Assembly (NCBI RefSeq): GCF_003352005.1 | Contig: NZ_CP024848.1 | Span: 1,311,001 to 1,375,000, forward strand | Reading direction: 5' to 3' | From: Oceanobacillus zhaokaii | Lineage (GTDB): Bacteria; Bacillota; Bacilli; Bacillales; Amphibacillaceae | Length of the DNA: 64,000 nt | In this document: in pieces, positions 55,592-64,000 of the stretch | Numbering within the stretch: position 1 is the first letter of the stretch | Layout: every line of letters begins with the position of its first letter | Program-made: the position numbers and the translations under genes | Notes under the pieces: generated by a model | Databases searched by the model: none | What the model was told of the DNA's origin: nothing | What the model saw: only the letters and a program-made list of their open reading frames with translations

Positions 55592-55617
55592 AGTCAGTGA
55601 CCTTCCATTCCGTCAAT

Positions 55618-55692
55618 TTTAGAAAACTAAGGTTTAATCAAGCTTTTCGGTGACGGCCTTAGTTGCCATATTGTGTACTTTCTTAACAACCA
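55618..55692 (-). repeat. Two-hairpin repeat, copy 7 (reverse, degraded)
   Basis: TTAGAAAACTAAGGT edge, AAGCTTTTCGGTGACGGCCTTAGTTGC and one arm of the first stem (ACTTTCTTAACAACC). It lies between the D-amino acid transaminase and P-loop genes. Confidence 0.7.
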
Positions 55693-55729
55693 AAAAAGAG
55701 TGACTCTTTTTTCAGAATCACTCTTTTAA
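55693..55729 (-). terminator. Terminator of the D-amino acid transaminase gene
   Basis: AAAAGAGTGA/TCACTCTTTT arms at 55693-55729. On the minus strand it ends in TTTTTTGG. Confidence 0.8.
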
Positions 55730-55732
55730 TTT

Positions 55733-56608
55733 TCAAGTTGTTTGTGTTACTTCATTTTCGTTAATTAGGGCGTCTTTTTCATATGCAGCTTGTAACAGCT
55801 TTGTTACTTTTCCGGGTTTTCCATTGCTGATTTGTGTATTATCGACTTTCACAATTGGCATGATTTCCGAAGTACTGCTTGATAAAAAGAGTTCATCAGC
55901 CATTCCAATATCTTCAACTGTGAATCCATCCTCATGGAAGGGGATATTAAGTTCGCGGGCAAATCTTTCAATCGCCATTCTAACACAGCCATACAAGATA
56001 TTATTTGTTGTTGGATGCGTATAAATTTCACCATCTTTAACGAGGTAAACATTTGAAGAACTACATTCTGTGACTAATCCGTCCTTGTGTAAAATTGCTT
56101 CGTAGCAGCCGTTTTCCTTCGCTGCTTGCTTGGCTAATACATTTGGTAGGAGATTTAAACTCTTAATATAGCAATTTTCCCAGCGAATATCTCGTTCGGT
56201 AATTGCGTTAACACCATTTCTCAGATTTTCTAACTTTCTTGGCAAGTCTTCGATATACGCATAGATATTGGGTAGTACATCAATGGGGAAGACATGATCC
56301 CTTGGTGCAGAACCTCTTGTTACTTGCATATAAACTTTACCATTTGTTTTCATTTTATTTTTATCTAATAATTGGAGTAATAGGTTAGATAGCTCATCCT
56401 TTGAAAAAGGCAGATTGATTTTTATTGCAGCTGCTGAGCGAAATAATCGATCGACATGTTCCTCAAACAGATAATATTTTCCATTGTAAATTCGTATTAC
56501 TTCATAAATTCCATCACCAAATTGTAAACCTCTTTCCTCGAAAGGATAGGATAAATGGTCTTGATGGATAAATTTTGACTGTGTCATAATTATTGGATAA
56601 ACAGACAT
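55733..56608 (-). CDS. dat: D-amino acid (D-alanine) aminotransferase
   Basis: 291 residues, class IV PLP aminotransferase. RGLQFGDGIYEVIRIYNG near the N-terminus, VTRGSAPRDHVFP (typical of D-specific members) and the PLP Lys in CYIKSLNLLPNVLAKQ. Then come ECSSSNVYLVKDG and SSTSEIMPIV. It interconverts D-alanine and D-glutamate and so links to peptidoglycan precursors and D-amino acid use. ATG 56608 follows GGAGGG at 10 nt. Two direct repeats lie in its promoter region. The racemase operon at 7.6-10.7 kb handles D-amino acids by another route. Confidence 0.9.
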   Translation of the reverse strand: MSVYPIIMTQSKFIHQDHLSYPFEERGLQFGDGIYEVIRIYNGKYYLFEEHVDRLFRSAAAIKINLPFSKDELSNLLLQLLDKNKMKTNGKVYMQVTRGSAPRDHVFPIDVLPNIYAYIEDLPRKLENLRNGVNAITERDIRWENCYIKSLNLLPNVLAKQAAKENGCYEAILHKDGLVTECSSSNVYLVKDGEIYTHPTTNNILYGCVRMAIERFARELNIPFHEDGFTVEDIGMADELFLSSSTSEIMPIVKVDNTQISNGKPGKVTKLLQAAYEKDALINENEVTQTT

Positions 56609-56640
56609 GCATGAACACCCTCCTTAAAAACCGTAAGTAT

Positions 56641-56689
56641 AGTTTATCTTGATTACTTAATATTGTAAATGATTAGTTTATCTCGATTA
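56641..56689. promoter_or_regulatory. Direct repeat pair in the dat promoter region
   Basis: AGTTTATCTTGATTA (56641-56655) and AGTTTATCTCGATTA (56675-56689) differ at one base and start 34 bp apart. They sit 33-81 nt before the dat start and could be operator half-sites for an unknown regulator. Confidence 0.45.
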
Positions 56690-56765
56690 ATCTGTTAGTT
56701 CATTCTTTATTTCCTGTGTGAAAGTAACTTTCAAAGTGGTTCATTCCTATGTTTATTGCTAATTA

Positions 56766-57042
56766 GATATAAACTGCGAACTACTTGCGATGTGGGCTAC
56801 TCTCAGGCCAGTCGCTCCAGAAATACACTTCGCGCACCTTAGGGGAGCTGGTGAGCCTACTCGCGCTATCGCACTTCGTAGTCTCACCTAGGCTCTTCTT
56901 CCCGCAGGAGTCTTCGTGTATTTCTTCCGCTGGGGATAGTGTAGAAACTAGATATGGCAACCCTACTAATGATCTAATTGAATTAGCACAAGGAATGGAG
57001 ACTCTTGTAAAGCAAAAAAATTTCTAGTTAATACTTTATATC
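56766..57042. mobile_element. MITE-like element, copy E
   Basis: Ends GATATAAACTGCGAACTA and TAGTTAATACTTTATATC. The core has CTTAGGGGAGCTGGTGAGCC and CCCGCAGGAGTCTTCGTG. There is no gene inside; the open frame through the core is a shadow shared with copy A. Beyond it, to 57163, I see only AT-rich sequence with a repeat-like scrap (TATAAGTGACAACTTAG). Confidence 0.78.
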
Positions 57043-57163
57043 AACTATTACCTAGCTATAAATAAGAGTAATACTTTTTGCTGTATAAGTGACAACTTAG
57101 TTTCTCAATATAAGCAACTAGTTTATAGATAAGAGCCTACTATTAATTTTTTTAAAAAGACTC

Positions 57164-57192
57164 TTGATTTCAAGATATTAATCTGTTATACT
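57164..57192 (+). promoter_or_regulatory. Promoter of tRNA-Gly
   Basis: TTGATT (57164-57169), 17-bp spacer, TATACT (57187-57192), 45 nt before the tRNA. Confidence 0.7.
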
Positions 57193-57237
57193 ATTTCTTG
57201 TCATCAAATTTACAACGTTATTTTAATCAAATATGAT

Positions 57238-57311
57238 GCGGGTGTAGTTTAGTGGTAAAACCTCAGCCTTCCAAGCTGATGATGAGGGTTCGATTCCCTT
57301 CACCCGCTCCA
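57238..57311 (+). tRNA. tRNA-Gly (anticodon TCC)
   Basis: 74 nt including an encoded CCA. Acceptor stem GCGGGTG/CACCCGC, D-loop AGTGGTAA, anticodon loop CTTCCAA with TCC at 57270-57272, T-arm GAGGGTTCGATTCCCTT and 3' TCCA. It decodes GGA/GGG. It is a solitary gene with its own promoter and terminator. Confidence 0.97.
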
Positions 57312-57323
57312 TACATATGTCTT

Positions 57324-57366
57324 AACGCAGTATTTCGTACTTAGTCTACGAAGTGTTGCGTTTTTA
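57324..57366 (+). terminator. Terminator of tRNA-Gly
   Basis: AACGCA...TGCGTT arms with inner ACTTCGTA-like pairing (TTTCGTA/TACGAAG), followed by a T run. Confidence 0.75.
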
Positions 57367-57459
57367 TTATTTCCTATTATTATATGCATATGCTAGGTTA
57401 ATGTTATAAATTAAAGGTAAAAATACTATAGATAACTTGGCTGGAAGGAGAGGATCATC

Positions 57460-58611
57460 ATGCGTACCGCAGAGCTTAAACAGGAGTTAATCGATTATTC
57501 AAAGAAAATCGGAATTGACAAAATCGGTTTTACAACTGCAGATGTATTTGGTGAGCTACGAGAACGGTTAAGACGTCAGCAAGAATTAAACTATCAATCA
57601 GGATTTGAAAAAGGTTCAATAGAAGAAAGAACAGAGCCGGTACGATTGCTTCCTGAGGCGCAGTCCATTATATCAATTGCGATCGCCTACCCTTCCAGAA
57701 TGAAAGATGCACCGAGAAGTACTAAGGAAGAGCGCCGTGGTATCTTCGCGAGGGCTTCTTGGGGAATCGATTATCATGTTGTCATGAAGGAGCGATTGGA
57801 GAAACTTGCAGCTTTCATAATGGAAAAGATTCCAGATGCAAAAAATAAAGTAATGGTTGATACTGGCGAGCTATCTGATAGGGCGGTTGCAGAACGCGCC
57901 GGTATTGGTTTTAGTGGAAAAAACACATCAATCATAACGCCTGAATTTGGATCGTTTGTCTATCTGGGTGAGTTGATTACTAATATCCCGTTTATACCTG
58001 ATGATCCAATTGAGGATAGTTGCGGAGAATGTACGAAGTGTATGGATGCTTGCCCAACAGGAGCACTAATTCAAGGTGGACAACTGAATGCGCAGCGCTG
58101 CATTGCCTTCCTTACCCAAACAAAGGATTTTCTTCCTGATGAATTCCGTACAAAAATTGGTAACCGTGTTTATGGCTGTGACACGTGTCAGCAGGTATGT
58201 CCGCGCAATAAAGGGATAGATTTTCATACAACACCGGAATTTGAACCAGAGCATGATATTGCAAAGCCAAGACTGAGACCAATGTTAAAAATGTCCAATC
58301 GAGAGTTCAAGGAGACTTTTGGCCATATTTCGGGATCATGGCGTGGGAAAAAGCCACTTCAAAGAAATGCATTAATTGGGCTCGGTCATTATAAAGATAA
58401 AACTGCGGTTAAAGAAATGATAACTGTGATGCAGGATGATCCGAGACCTGTTATTCGTGGAACGGCCGCATGGTCGCTTGGGAAAATCGGAACGGATGAA
58501 GCTTTCGAAGCAATTCAAGCAGCACTCGAAACTGAGCAGGACGAACAAGTATTATTTGAAATGAGAAAAGGTTTAGATTTTAAAGAAGGACAAGAAATGA
58601 TGAAAAAATAG
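57460..58611 (+). CDS. queG: Epoxyqueuosine reductase
   Basis: 383 residues. An N-terminal cobalamin-binding domain (VDTGELSDRAVAERAGIGFSGKN near 130-150, with the catalytic Asp) is followed by two 4Fe-4S sites: CGECTKCMDACPTGA (near 188-202) and CDTCQQVCP (near 238-246). A HEAT-like repeat domain closes the protein (about 300-383). It performs the last step of queuosine synthesis, reducing epoxyqueuosine in tRNA. GGAGAGG precedes ATG 57460. The terminator after it is shared with the leader of the next gene. Confidence 0.95.
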   Translation: MRTAELKQELIDYSKKIGIDKIGFTTADVFGELRERLRRQQELNYQSGFEKGSIEERTEPVRLLPEAQSIISIAIAYPSRMKDAPRSTKEERRGIFARASWGIDYHVVMKERLEKLAAFIMEKIPDAKNKVMVDTGELSDRAVAERAGIGFSGKNTSIITPEFGSFVYLGELITNIPFIPDDPIEDSCGECTKCMDACPTGALIQGGQLNAQRCIAFLTQTKDFLPDEFRTKIGNRVYGCDTCQQVCPRNKGIDFHTTPEFEPEHDIAKPRLRPMLKMSNREFKETFGHISGSWRGKKPLQRNALIGLGHYKDKTAVKEMITVMQDDPRPVIRGTAAWSLGKIGTDEAFEAIQAALETEQDEQVLFEMRKGLDFKEGQEMMKK

Positions 58612-58625
58612 AACTTAGGTCAAGC

Positions 58626-58661
58626 ATCCCCTCCATATACTTGATATGGAGGGGATTTTTC
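58626..58661 (+). terminator. queG terminator whose 3' arm is the ribosome site of the next gene
   Basis: 13-bp perfect stem ATCCCCTCCATAT/ATATGGAGGGGAT (58626-58638 and 58644-58656) with a 5-nt loop and TTTT. GGAGGGG in the right arm is also the only Shine-Dalgarno of the ATG at 58662. Confidence 0.85.
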
Positions 58662-59510
58662 ATGGAAAAAATAAAAGCCTTTTGGCTGAATTTCTTTAGT
58701 CAGGAAGCGAATGAGGATAATTGGTGGAAGCGAAAGAAAGCATTATGGGAAGAAAGAGGGGCAGAGATTGTTCGCATCGAGGGGAAGGGAAGAATATTTC
58801 GAAAGCTAAGCTTTGATCATAAGCATCAAGAACAATATCTGCTTCATCTTACTTATTTAATTAAACAGGATAACCATTTTCATATGGAGGAACAGGTGAT
58901 TCCATATCAATTTACTACCGATTGGAGAAATCAATTAATAGAACATAACAAAATAGAAGAGAAAGAAGCAGAAAAAGGGCAGAGCAGTTTTTCAGAGATG
59001 CAAATAGAAGTAAATAATGCGCGTTTTTCATATGATCGCCTAGCAGCAGTTAAGTACGCAGAGCGCTGGTGGAATGACTATAATCCCAAGTATCATAAAT
59101 TTACGGTTGACTGTACGAATTTCATCTCACAATGTTTATTTGCTGGTGGGGTGCCAATGCATGGTGCAAGAGTTAGGGGGCGTGGTTGGTGGTATGGTGG
59201 GGATAGCTGGAGCTATAGCTGGGCCGTTGCTCATTCCTTAAGGTGGTATTTGAGTGGATCTGCAGAAAGAATGCAGGCAAAAGAAATGATGCGTGCAGAG
59301 GAACTAATCCCAGGAGATGTTATTTGCTATGACTTTGAAGGCGATGGGCATTGGAATCATAATACGATTGTTGTAGCAAAAGATGCTTTCGGGATGCCGT
59401 TAGTGAATGCACATACCGATAATAGCAGGCATCGTTATTGGTCGTACGAGGATTCTACTGCGTGGACACCGAATATCCAATATAAATTTTTTAGGATTGG
59501 TGGGGAGTAG
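58662..59510 (+). CDS. Putative amidase-domain protein (Amidase_6 type)
   Basis: 282 residues. An N-terminal charged region of about 125 residues precedes a C-terminal amidase domain: AVKYAERWWNDYNPKYHKF, catalytic Cys in VDCTNFISQCLFAGG (near 145), GDVICYDFEGDG and HWNHNTIVV with the catalytic His, then NAHTDNSRHRYW. Such domains occur in Bacillaceae proteins of unknown role, probably acting on cell wall peptides. No signal peptide is seen. ATG 58662 is chosen from GGAGGGG 7 nt upstream, which lies inside the queG terminator stem. Confidence 0.82.
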   Translation: MEKIKAFWLNFFSQEANEDNWWKRKKALWEERGAEIVRIEGKGRIFRKLSFDHKHQEQYLLHLTYLIKQDNHFHMEEQVIPYQFTTDWRNQLIEHNKIEEKEAEKGQSSFSEMQIEVNNARFSYDRLAAVKYAERWWNDYNPKYHKFTVDCTNFISQCLFAGGVPMHGARVRGRGWWYGGDSWSYSWAVAHSLRWYLSGSAERMQAKEMMRAEELIPGDVICYDFEGDGHWNHNTIVVAKDAFGMPLVNAHTDNSRHRYWSYEDSTAWTPNIQYKFFRIGGE

Positions 59511-59557
59511 TGATATAATAATAGTTGAATTGATATTGGTTAGGAGAATGAATAAAA

Positions 59558-60031
59558 GTGAGTTTACATGTCGTATTATATCAACCAGAGATTCCAGCTA
59601 ATACTGGTAACATTGGGAGAACTTGTCTAGCAACTGATACTACTTTACACTTAATCCATCCACTTGGTTTTTCGACTGATGATAAAATGCTTCGTCGGGC
59701 TGGATTGGATTATTGGAAAAATGTAGATGTTAAGGAATATGCTTCAATTCAGGAGTTATATCAACTCTATCCAAACGGTGAATTCTATTATATAGAAAAT
59801 TTTGGTACAAAGCATTATACTGATTATGATTTTAGTAATCAGGAGCGGGATATATTTTTTGTGTTCGGTAAGGAAACAACAGGGATACCGAAAGATTTAT
59901 TAATTGGGAAAGAGGATAAATGTCTCAGGATTCATATGAATGATAAAGTCCGATCGCTTAATCTGTCGAATACCGCCGCAATCATTCTATACGAAGCACT
60001 TCGCCAACAAGGATTCCCTACCCTTCGTTAA
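59558..60031 (+). CDS. trmL: tRNA (cytidine(34)-2'-O)-methyltransferase
   Basis: 157 residues, SPOUT fold. NTGNIGRTC (residues 15-23), FVFGKETTGIPKDLL and RIHMNDKVRSLNLSNTAAIILYEALRQ form the knotted SAM site. It methylates the wobble base of tRNA-Leu. GTG 59558 has AGGAG 11 nt upstream, slightly far; no better start exists. Confidence 0.93.
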   Translation: MSLHVVLYQPEIPANTGNIGRTCLATDTTLHLIHPLGFSTDDKMLRRAGLDYWKNVDVKEYASIQELYQLYPNGEFYYIENFGTKHYTDYDFSNQERDIFFVFGKETTGIPKDLLIGKEDKCLRIHMNDKVRSLNLSNTAAIILYEALRQQGFPTLR

Positions 60032-60196
60032 ATAGAAGGCTCCTTTTGGAAGATGTTGCTTCTATACAAGACTAGGATGAGGATTAGCAGTATTTATCAG
60101 TATAAGTACAACATTGATTTCTGCTCCGGACAGCAGCGAACCTTAGGACAATACGATATGCCACGTAGTCATACTAAGTTTATCGCAGCCCAATAC

Positions 60197-60238
60197 AAAG
60201 GCCACCAAGCTAGTTTATACAAGCTTGGTGGCCTTTTG
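60197..60238 (+). terminator. Strong terminator downstream of trmL
   Basis: 15-bp stem AAAGGCCACCAAGCT/AGCTTGGTGGCCTTT with TTTT. It lies 165 nt beyond the trmL stop. The stretch between (60032-60196) has no supported ORF but shows an ATAGAAG/CTTCTAT pair at 60031-60065 and may be a long 3' UTR or a small RNA. Confidence 0.85.
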
Positions 60239-60267
60239 GTCATTAATGATGATAGTGTAGTCTAACT

Positions 60268-60369
60268 TTATTGATTTTTCTTAGGAACCCCTGGTTTTGC
60301 TTCATAGCCGGAAGTAAAATCTGCAATGATAAATGTAATAATAACGCCAAATATTAACGCTAGTTTCAT
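60268..60369 (-). CDS. Small peptide with one membrane helix, 33 residues
   Basis: ORF on the minus strand, ATG at 60369 preceded by GGGAGGAC at 6-7 nt. The product has a hydrophobic N-terminal helix (LALIFGVIITFIIADF) and a polar tail with two prolines and a basic end (EAKPGVPKKNQ). It is a possible small membrane peptide. The strong ribosome site is the main support. Confidence 0.55.
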   Translation of the reverse strand: MKLALIFGVIITFIIADFTSGYEAKPGVPKKNQ

Positions 60370-60415
60370 CCGTAAGTCCTCCCTATAAATTGATATGTAT
60401 TAAAGCATTTTGATT

Positions 60416-60503
60416 AGAATACTTGGTGGTTGCCAAGCCTTCGGTGACTAACTCAGTTGAACTTATGTAGTAAGTATGTTAATACCTTCTTAACTACAAT
60501 AAT
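60416..60503 (-). repeat. Two-hairpin repeat, copy 8 (reverse)
   Basis: ACTTGGTGGTTGCCAAGCC..., CTCAGTTGAACTTATGTAGTAAG linker and first stem relics ending CTTCTTAACTAC. It lies between the small ORF and odhA. Confidence 0.75.
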
Positions 60504-60619
60504 ACCCTCATTATAACGAATAATATAGTTAAAGTGAATAAATAAATATGAAAATAGCTATTGAATTTAGAATTGGGGAAATATAGGAAAATTAGAATAA
60601 TTCTTTTCTTATACAAATA

Positions 60620-60648
60620 TTGAACACAATCTGAAAATAAGGTATATT
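60620..60648 (+). promoter_or_regulatory. Promoter of odhAB
   Basis: TTGAAC (60620-60625), 17-bp spacer, TATATT (60643-60648). An inverted repeat TGTAAA-N9-TTTACA (60679-60699) lies just downstream. Confidence 0.6.
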
Positions 60649-60731
60649 AGTAGTTGTAAGGGCAGTTTATAGGATTTATGTAAATATTAACCGTTTACAT
60701 AACGGGAAATGACTTTATGGAGGTAGACATC

Positions 60732-63608
60732 GTGGTAGTAGAATTTGGAGAATCTACTGAAAGATTCTGGGAACAGTTTTATGGACAGAACAAGGGGTAT
60801 ATTGAACAACAATACGATTTATACAGACAGAATCCAGATGCTGTTGAGGCTTCAATCAAAGAAATATTTGATACATATGGTGCACCTGAATGGATGAATC
60901 AAAACCATATTGTCCAAAATACTTCCGAAACAGTTAACACATTCACAATAAATAATGTAAAAAAGCTTACCTCAGCATTGAAACTTGTTGAGGCTATTCG
61001 ACGTTTCGGTCATCTGGATGCAGATATTTATCCAGTTGGTGAGTATAAGGAGACGGGTGAAACAAAAGCAATTGATCCTGCAAATTATGGATTAACAGAG
61101 AGCGACTTAAAGAGTATTCCAGCAACATGGCTTTGGGAGAAAGCACCAAGTGAAGTTGAGAATGGCCTAGATGTTGTTAACACATTGAAGAAATATTATA
61201 CAGGTACAATTACCTTTGAATATGACCATGTGAATAATGATGAAGAACGTGCATGGTTATTTGAATTAATTGAATCAGGAAAAGCACGGCTAGAGTTGTC
61301 ACCTGATGTTCGAAAACGAATTTTAGAGCGTTTAGTGCATGTCGAAGGATTTGAAACCTTTTTACAAAAAACCTTTGTCGGACAGAAGCGATTTTCAATT
61401 CAAGGGCTAGAAGTTATGGTGCCAATGCTTGATCAAATCGTGAACGATGCGATTACTGACAAAGTGGAAAATATCATGATGGGGATGGCTCATCGTGGTC
61501 GTTTAGCAGTACTTGCACATGTTTTAGGAAAGCCGTACGATCGAATCTTTTCCGAATTCCATAGTTCACCGAACAAAGAATTAATTCCTTCAGAAGGGTC
61601 AAGAGGTATTAATTATGGATGGACCGGAGATGTGAAATATCACTTTGGTGCTAAACGAGAAGTGAAGGAAGGCGATGAGACTACAAGAATTACCCTTGCA
61701 CATAATCCATCCCATTTGGAGTTTGTTAATCCAGTTGTTGAAGGATTTACACGGGCTGCTCAAGACGATCGCTCACAAAGAGGGAATCCTGTAAGAGATG
61801 TCAATAAAGCATTTTGTGTAGTAATTCACGGGGATGCTGCATTTATTGGTGAGGGTGTTGTTGCAGAGACACTCAATCTCAGCGGTTTACCAGGTTACAA
61901 TACTGGAGGAACCGTTCATATTATCGCGAATAATCTTTTAGGGTATACGACAGACCGGGAGGATGGTCGTTCTACTCGTTATGCGAGTGACTTGGCAAAA
62001 GGATTTGAAATCCCAATTATTCGTGTGAATGCTGATGATCCTATTTCCTGTATTTCAGCAATCAAGATTGCGTATGAATACCGGAAAAAATTCAATAAAG
62101 ACTTTCTTATTGATCTAGTTGGATATCGTCGCTTTGGTCATAATGAAATGGATGAACCAAGAACTACTCAGCCTAAGTTATATCAAGAAATCGATAATCA
62201 TCCACCCGTGACGAAGGTATTTGCCACAGCGCTTGAGGAAAGAAATATAATCAACACGAATCATTTACAGGAATTAGAGGAAAGTGTAGAAAATGAATTA
62301 CGTCATATCTATACGAGTATGAAGGAAAATGAGACGGTTGAAACAGAAGTTTTAAATATGCCGAAAGAGTTATTAAGCGATCTTGATATATACGAAACGG
62401 CAATTGATTTAGAATCATTAAAGGATTTAAATGAAGGTTTATTGAAACGACCTGAAGGCTTCAATGGATTCAAAAAAACAGAAAAAATCTTAAAACGTCG
62501 TGAAGCTGCGTTTGACGAAGGGAATAAAGCGGACTGGGGAACAGGAGAAGCATTAGCATATGCATCGATTATAAAAGATGGCATCCCAATCCGGTTCACC
62601 GGTCAAGATTCAGAACGTGGTACGTTTGCGCATCGCCACGCTGTGCTGAATGATACGATAACAGGTCAAAAATATGTACCACTTCATGGGCTGGATGAAG
62701 CAAAAGCATCATTTGAAATTCGTAACAGTCCTTTATCAGAAGTAGCGGTGCTAGGCTTTGAATATGGCTATAGTATTCAATCACCAGAAACTCTCGTGAT
62801 TTGGGAAGCACAATTTGGTGATTTCGCCAACGTTGCGCAAATCATTTTTGATCAATTTATTGGTGCAGCAAGAGCAAAGTGGGGAGATAAATCCAACTTG
62901 ATTGTTCTTTTACCACATGGCTATGAGGGTCAAGGGCCAGAGCATTCCAGTGCAAGATTAGAAAGATATTTACAAATGGCTGCAGAGAATAATTTAATCA
63001 TTGCTTATCCATCATCATCTGCCCAATTCTTCCACTTGATTCGCAGACAGGCGGCAATGGGCGGCCATGATGAAGCAAGACCATTGATTGTAATGACGCC
63101 GAAGAGTAGTTTAATTAGGAATACTCGGGTTTCTTCAGCTGCAGAAGAATTTACAGATGGAAAATTTGAACCATTAAAGAATCAGCCAAACTTAGAAATT
63201 AATAAGGATAGCGCAAAAAGGTTATTAATTGGCAGTGGTAAAGTAATGGTTGAAATTGAAGAAGTAATTGAAAACTCAGGAGAAAATTATGATTGGTTAC
63301 GTGCATTACGTCTTGAACAAATTTACCCGTTTCCAAAAGATGAATTAGAAAAGGTACTTAAAGAATTGCCAAATATAGAAGAAATCGTTTGGGTACAAGA
63401 AGAACCGAAGAATATGGGTGCATGGGATTTTGTGGATGATTATTTACAGGAGCTTATAACAGATGGTCAAAAATTGCGTTATATTGGGCGTCCAGACCGA
63501 TCTGCTCCAGCTACGGGTTTACCAAATGTCCATAAATTTGAACAAAATCTAATAATACAACAAGCAATCAAGTTTTCAGAAGGGGGAAATTCAAGTGCAG
63601 GAAATTAA
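60732..63608 (+). CDS. odhA: 2-oxoglutarate dehydrogenase E1 component
   Basis: 958 residues. The N-terminal E2-interacting segment [21 protein letters not shown] is followed by the thiamine diphosphate domain ([51 protein letters not shown]). The transketolase-like and C-terminal domains follow ([49 protein letters not shown]). It decarboxylates 2-oxoglutarate and succinylates the lipoyl group of OdhB in the TCA cycle. GTG 60732 has GGAGGT 7 nt upstream. An ATG at 60717 overlaps that site and is rejected. Confidence 0.95.
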   Translation: MVVEFGESTERFWEQFYGQNKGYIEQQYDLYRQNPDAVEASIKEIFDTYGAPEWMNQNHIVQNTSETVNTFTINNVKKLTSALKLVEAIRRFGHLDADIYPVGEYKETGETKAIDPANYGLTESDLKSIPATWLWEKAPSEVENGLDVVNTLKKYYTGTITFEYDHVNNDEERAWLFELIESGKARLELSPDVRKRILERLVHVEGFETFLQKTFVGQKRFSIQGLEVMVPMLDQIVNDAITDKVENIMMGMAHRGRLAVLAHVLGKPYDRIFSEFHSSPNKELIPSEGSRGINYGWTGDVKYHFGAKREVKEGDETTRITLAHNPSHLEFVNPVVEGFTRAAQDDRSQRGNPVRDVNKAFCVVIHGDAAFIGEGVVAETLNLSGLPGYNTGGTVHIIANNLLGYTTDREDGRSTRYASDLAKGFEIPIIRVNADDPISCISAIKIAYEYRKKFNKDFLIDLVGYRRFGHNEMDEPRTTQPKLYQEIDNHPPVTKVFATALEERNIINTNHLQELEESVENELRHIYTSMKENETVETEVLNMPKELLSDLDIYETAIDLESLKDLNEGLLKRPEGFNGFKKTEKILKRREAAFDEGNKADWGTGEALAYASIIKDGIPIRFTGQDSERGTFAHRHAVLNDTITGQKYVPLHGLDEAKASFEIRNSPLSEVAVLGFEYGYSIQSPETLVIWEAQFGDFANVAQIIFDQFIGAARAKWGDKSNLIVLLPHGYEGQGPEHSSARLERYLQMAAENNLIIAYPSSSAQFFHLIRRQAAMGGHDEARPLIVMTPKSSLIRNTRVSSAAEEFTDGKFEPLKNQPNLEINKDSAKRLLIGSGKVMVEIEEVIENSGENYDWLRALRLEQIYPFPKDELEKVLKELPNIEEIVWVQEEPKNMGAWDFVDDYLQELITDGQKLRYIGRPDRSAPATGLPNVHKFEQNLIIQQAIKFSEGGNSSAGN

Positions 63609-64000
63609 AATACCAGAACTCGCAGAATCTATCACAGAAGGTACAATTGCAGAATGGTTAGTTCAAAAGGGAGATAAAATTGAGAAAGGTGACGCAATCG
63701 TTGAACTAGAAACGGATAAAGTTAACGTAGAAGTTAATTCTGATTTTACAGGCATCATCACAGAAATTATCCAGGGAGAAGGCGAGGATGTTCAAGTCGG
63801 TGATGTAATTGCCAAGCTTGATGAAAACGTAACATCTGGAAGCGTAGCAGCATCAGATAAAGAAGTAGAAACAGCTAAAGAAGAAGTAAAAGAATCCCCT
63901 GCAACTGAGGCAAAAGAAGAAAAAGTAAATACAGCTGAAAAACAAGAAGATAGTGGGAATAAAGGGGATATTATCGCCACACCAGCAGCAAGAAAACGCG
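63595..64000 (+). CDS. odhB: 2-oxoglutarate dehydrogenase E2 (dihydrolipoyl succinyltransferase), 3' end outside window
   Basis: First 135 codons. The lipoyl domain (residues 1-75) has the lipoylated Lys in [11 protein letters not shown]. An acidic alanine-rich linker follows, and then the start of the peripheral subunit-binding domain (ATPAARKR). GTG 63595 with AGAAGGGGG upstream lies inside odhA, overlapping its end by 14 nt. The catalytic domain lies beyond the window. Confidence 0.95.
   Translation, partial: MQEIKIPELAESITEGTIAEWLVQKGDKIEKGDAIVELETDKVNVEVNSDFTGIITEIIQGEGEDVQVGDVIAKLDENVTSGSVAASDKEVETAKEEVKESPATEAKEEKVNTAEKQEDSGNKGDIIATPAARKR

Noticed and set aside
60053..60265. 70-codon frame after trmL
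   Set aside because: No ribosome site, crosses a strong terminator stem, composition unlike the neighbours.
60679..60699. TnrA site upstream of odhA
   Set aside because: TnrA boxes need TGTNA and TNACA seven bases apart; here the gap between the half-sites is 11.

Overview
The window reads as chromosome of a low-G+C, Gram-positive, spore-former-type bacterium of the Bacillaceae, most like Oceanobacillus, Virgibacillus and relatives. The evidence is strong Shine-Dalgarno sites with ATG, GTG and TTG starts, sigma-A type promoters, Bacillus-style riboswitches (T-box, SAM-I, guanine, TPP), Bacillus-type operons (proBA, argCJBD-carB, xpt-pbuX, odhAB, tcyABC) and an osmolyte importer. Genus assignment is inference from gene content; no rRNA is present.

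Layout. 0-7 kb: the end of a nucleoside hydrolase gene, a T-box controlled proBA operon, a double-domain AhpD-like protein and an OpuF-type glycine betaine importer with fused permease and binding protein. 7.6-10.7 kb: a three-gene M20/GNAT/enolase-superfamily operon that matches the N-succinylamino acid racemase route for turning D- into L-amino acids. 10.8-16.9 kb: sulfur metabolism (luxS, two tandem MetE-like genes under one SAM riboswitch, tcyABC cystine importer). 17-22.7 kb: a two-component system flanked by two unrecognised, apparently related membrane proteins, then an MBL hydrolase. 22.7-30.8 kb: nucleoside and purine salvage (rbsK, nucleoside hydrolase, xpt-pbuX under a guanine riboswitch), an exonuclease, an acyl-CoA synthetase, small ORFs and a probable structured RNA. 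31-33.6 kb: a decayed stretch with three gene remnants. 33.6-42.5 kb: a transporter, small accessory enzymes, and an lnrJKLMN-like two-component plus ABC exporter locus. 43-52.9 kb: alpha/beta hydrolase, TPP riboswitch-thiT, then argC-argJ-argB-argD-carB without carA or argF. 53-60 kb: S9 peptidase, P-loop protein, D-amino acid transaminase, tRNA-Gly, queG, an amidase-domain protein and trmL. 60.7-64 kb: odhA and the start of odhB, cut by the window end.

No phage, CRISPR array, transposase or recognisable defence island was seen. The most unusual content is non-coding. An ~85-bp two-hairpin repeat occurs in eight copies between genes; in two places it supplies the stop codon of the gene before it, and one copy sits between the TPP riboswitch and thiT, carrying a perfect 9-nt complement to the aptamer. 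A ~265-350-bp element with terminal inverted repeats (MITE-like) occurs five times. A ~240-nt transcript with its own promoter, nested stems and terminator near 27.9 kb is not a class I can name.
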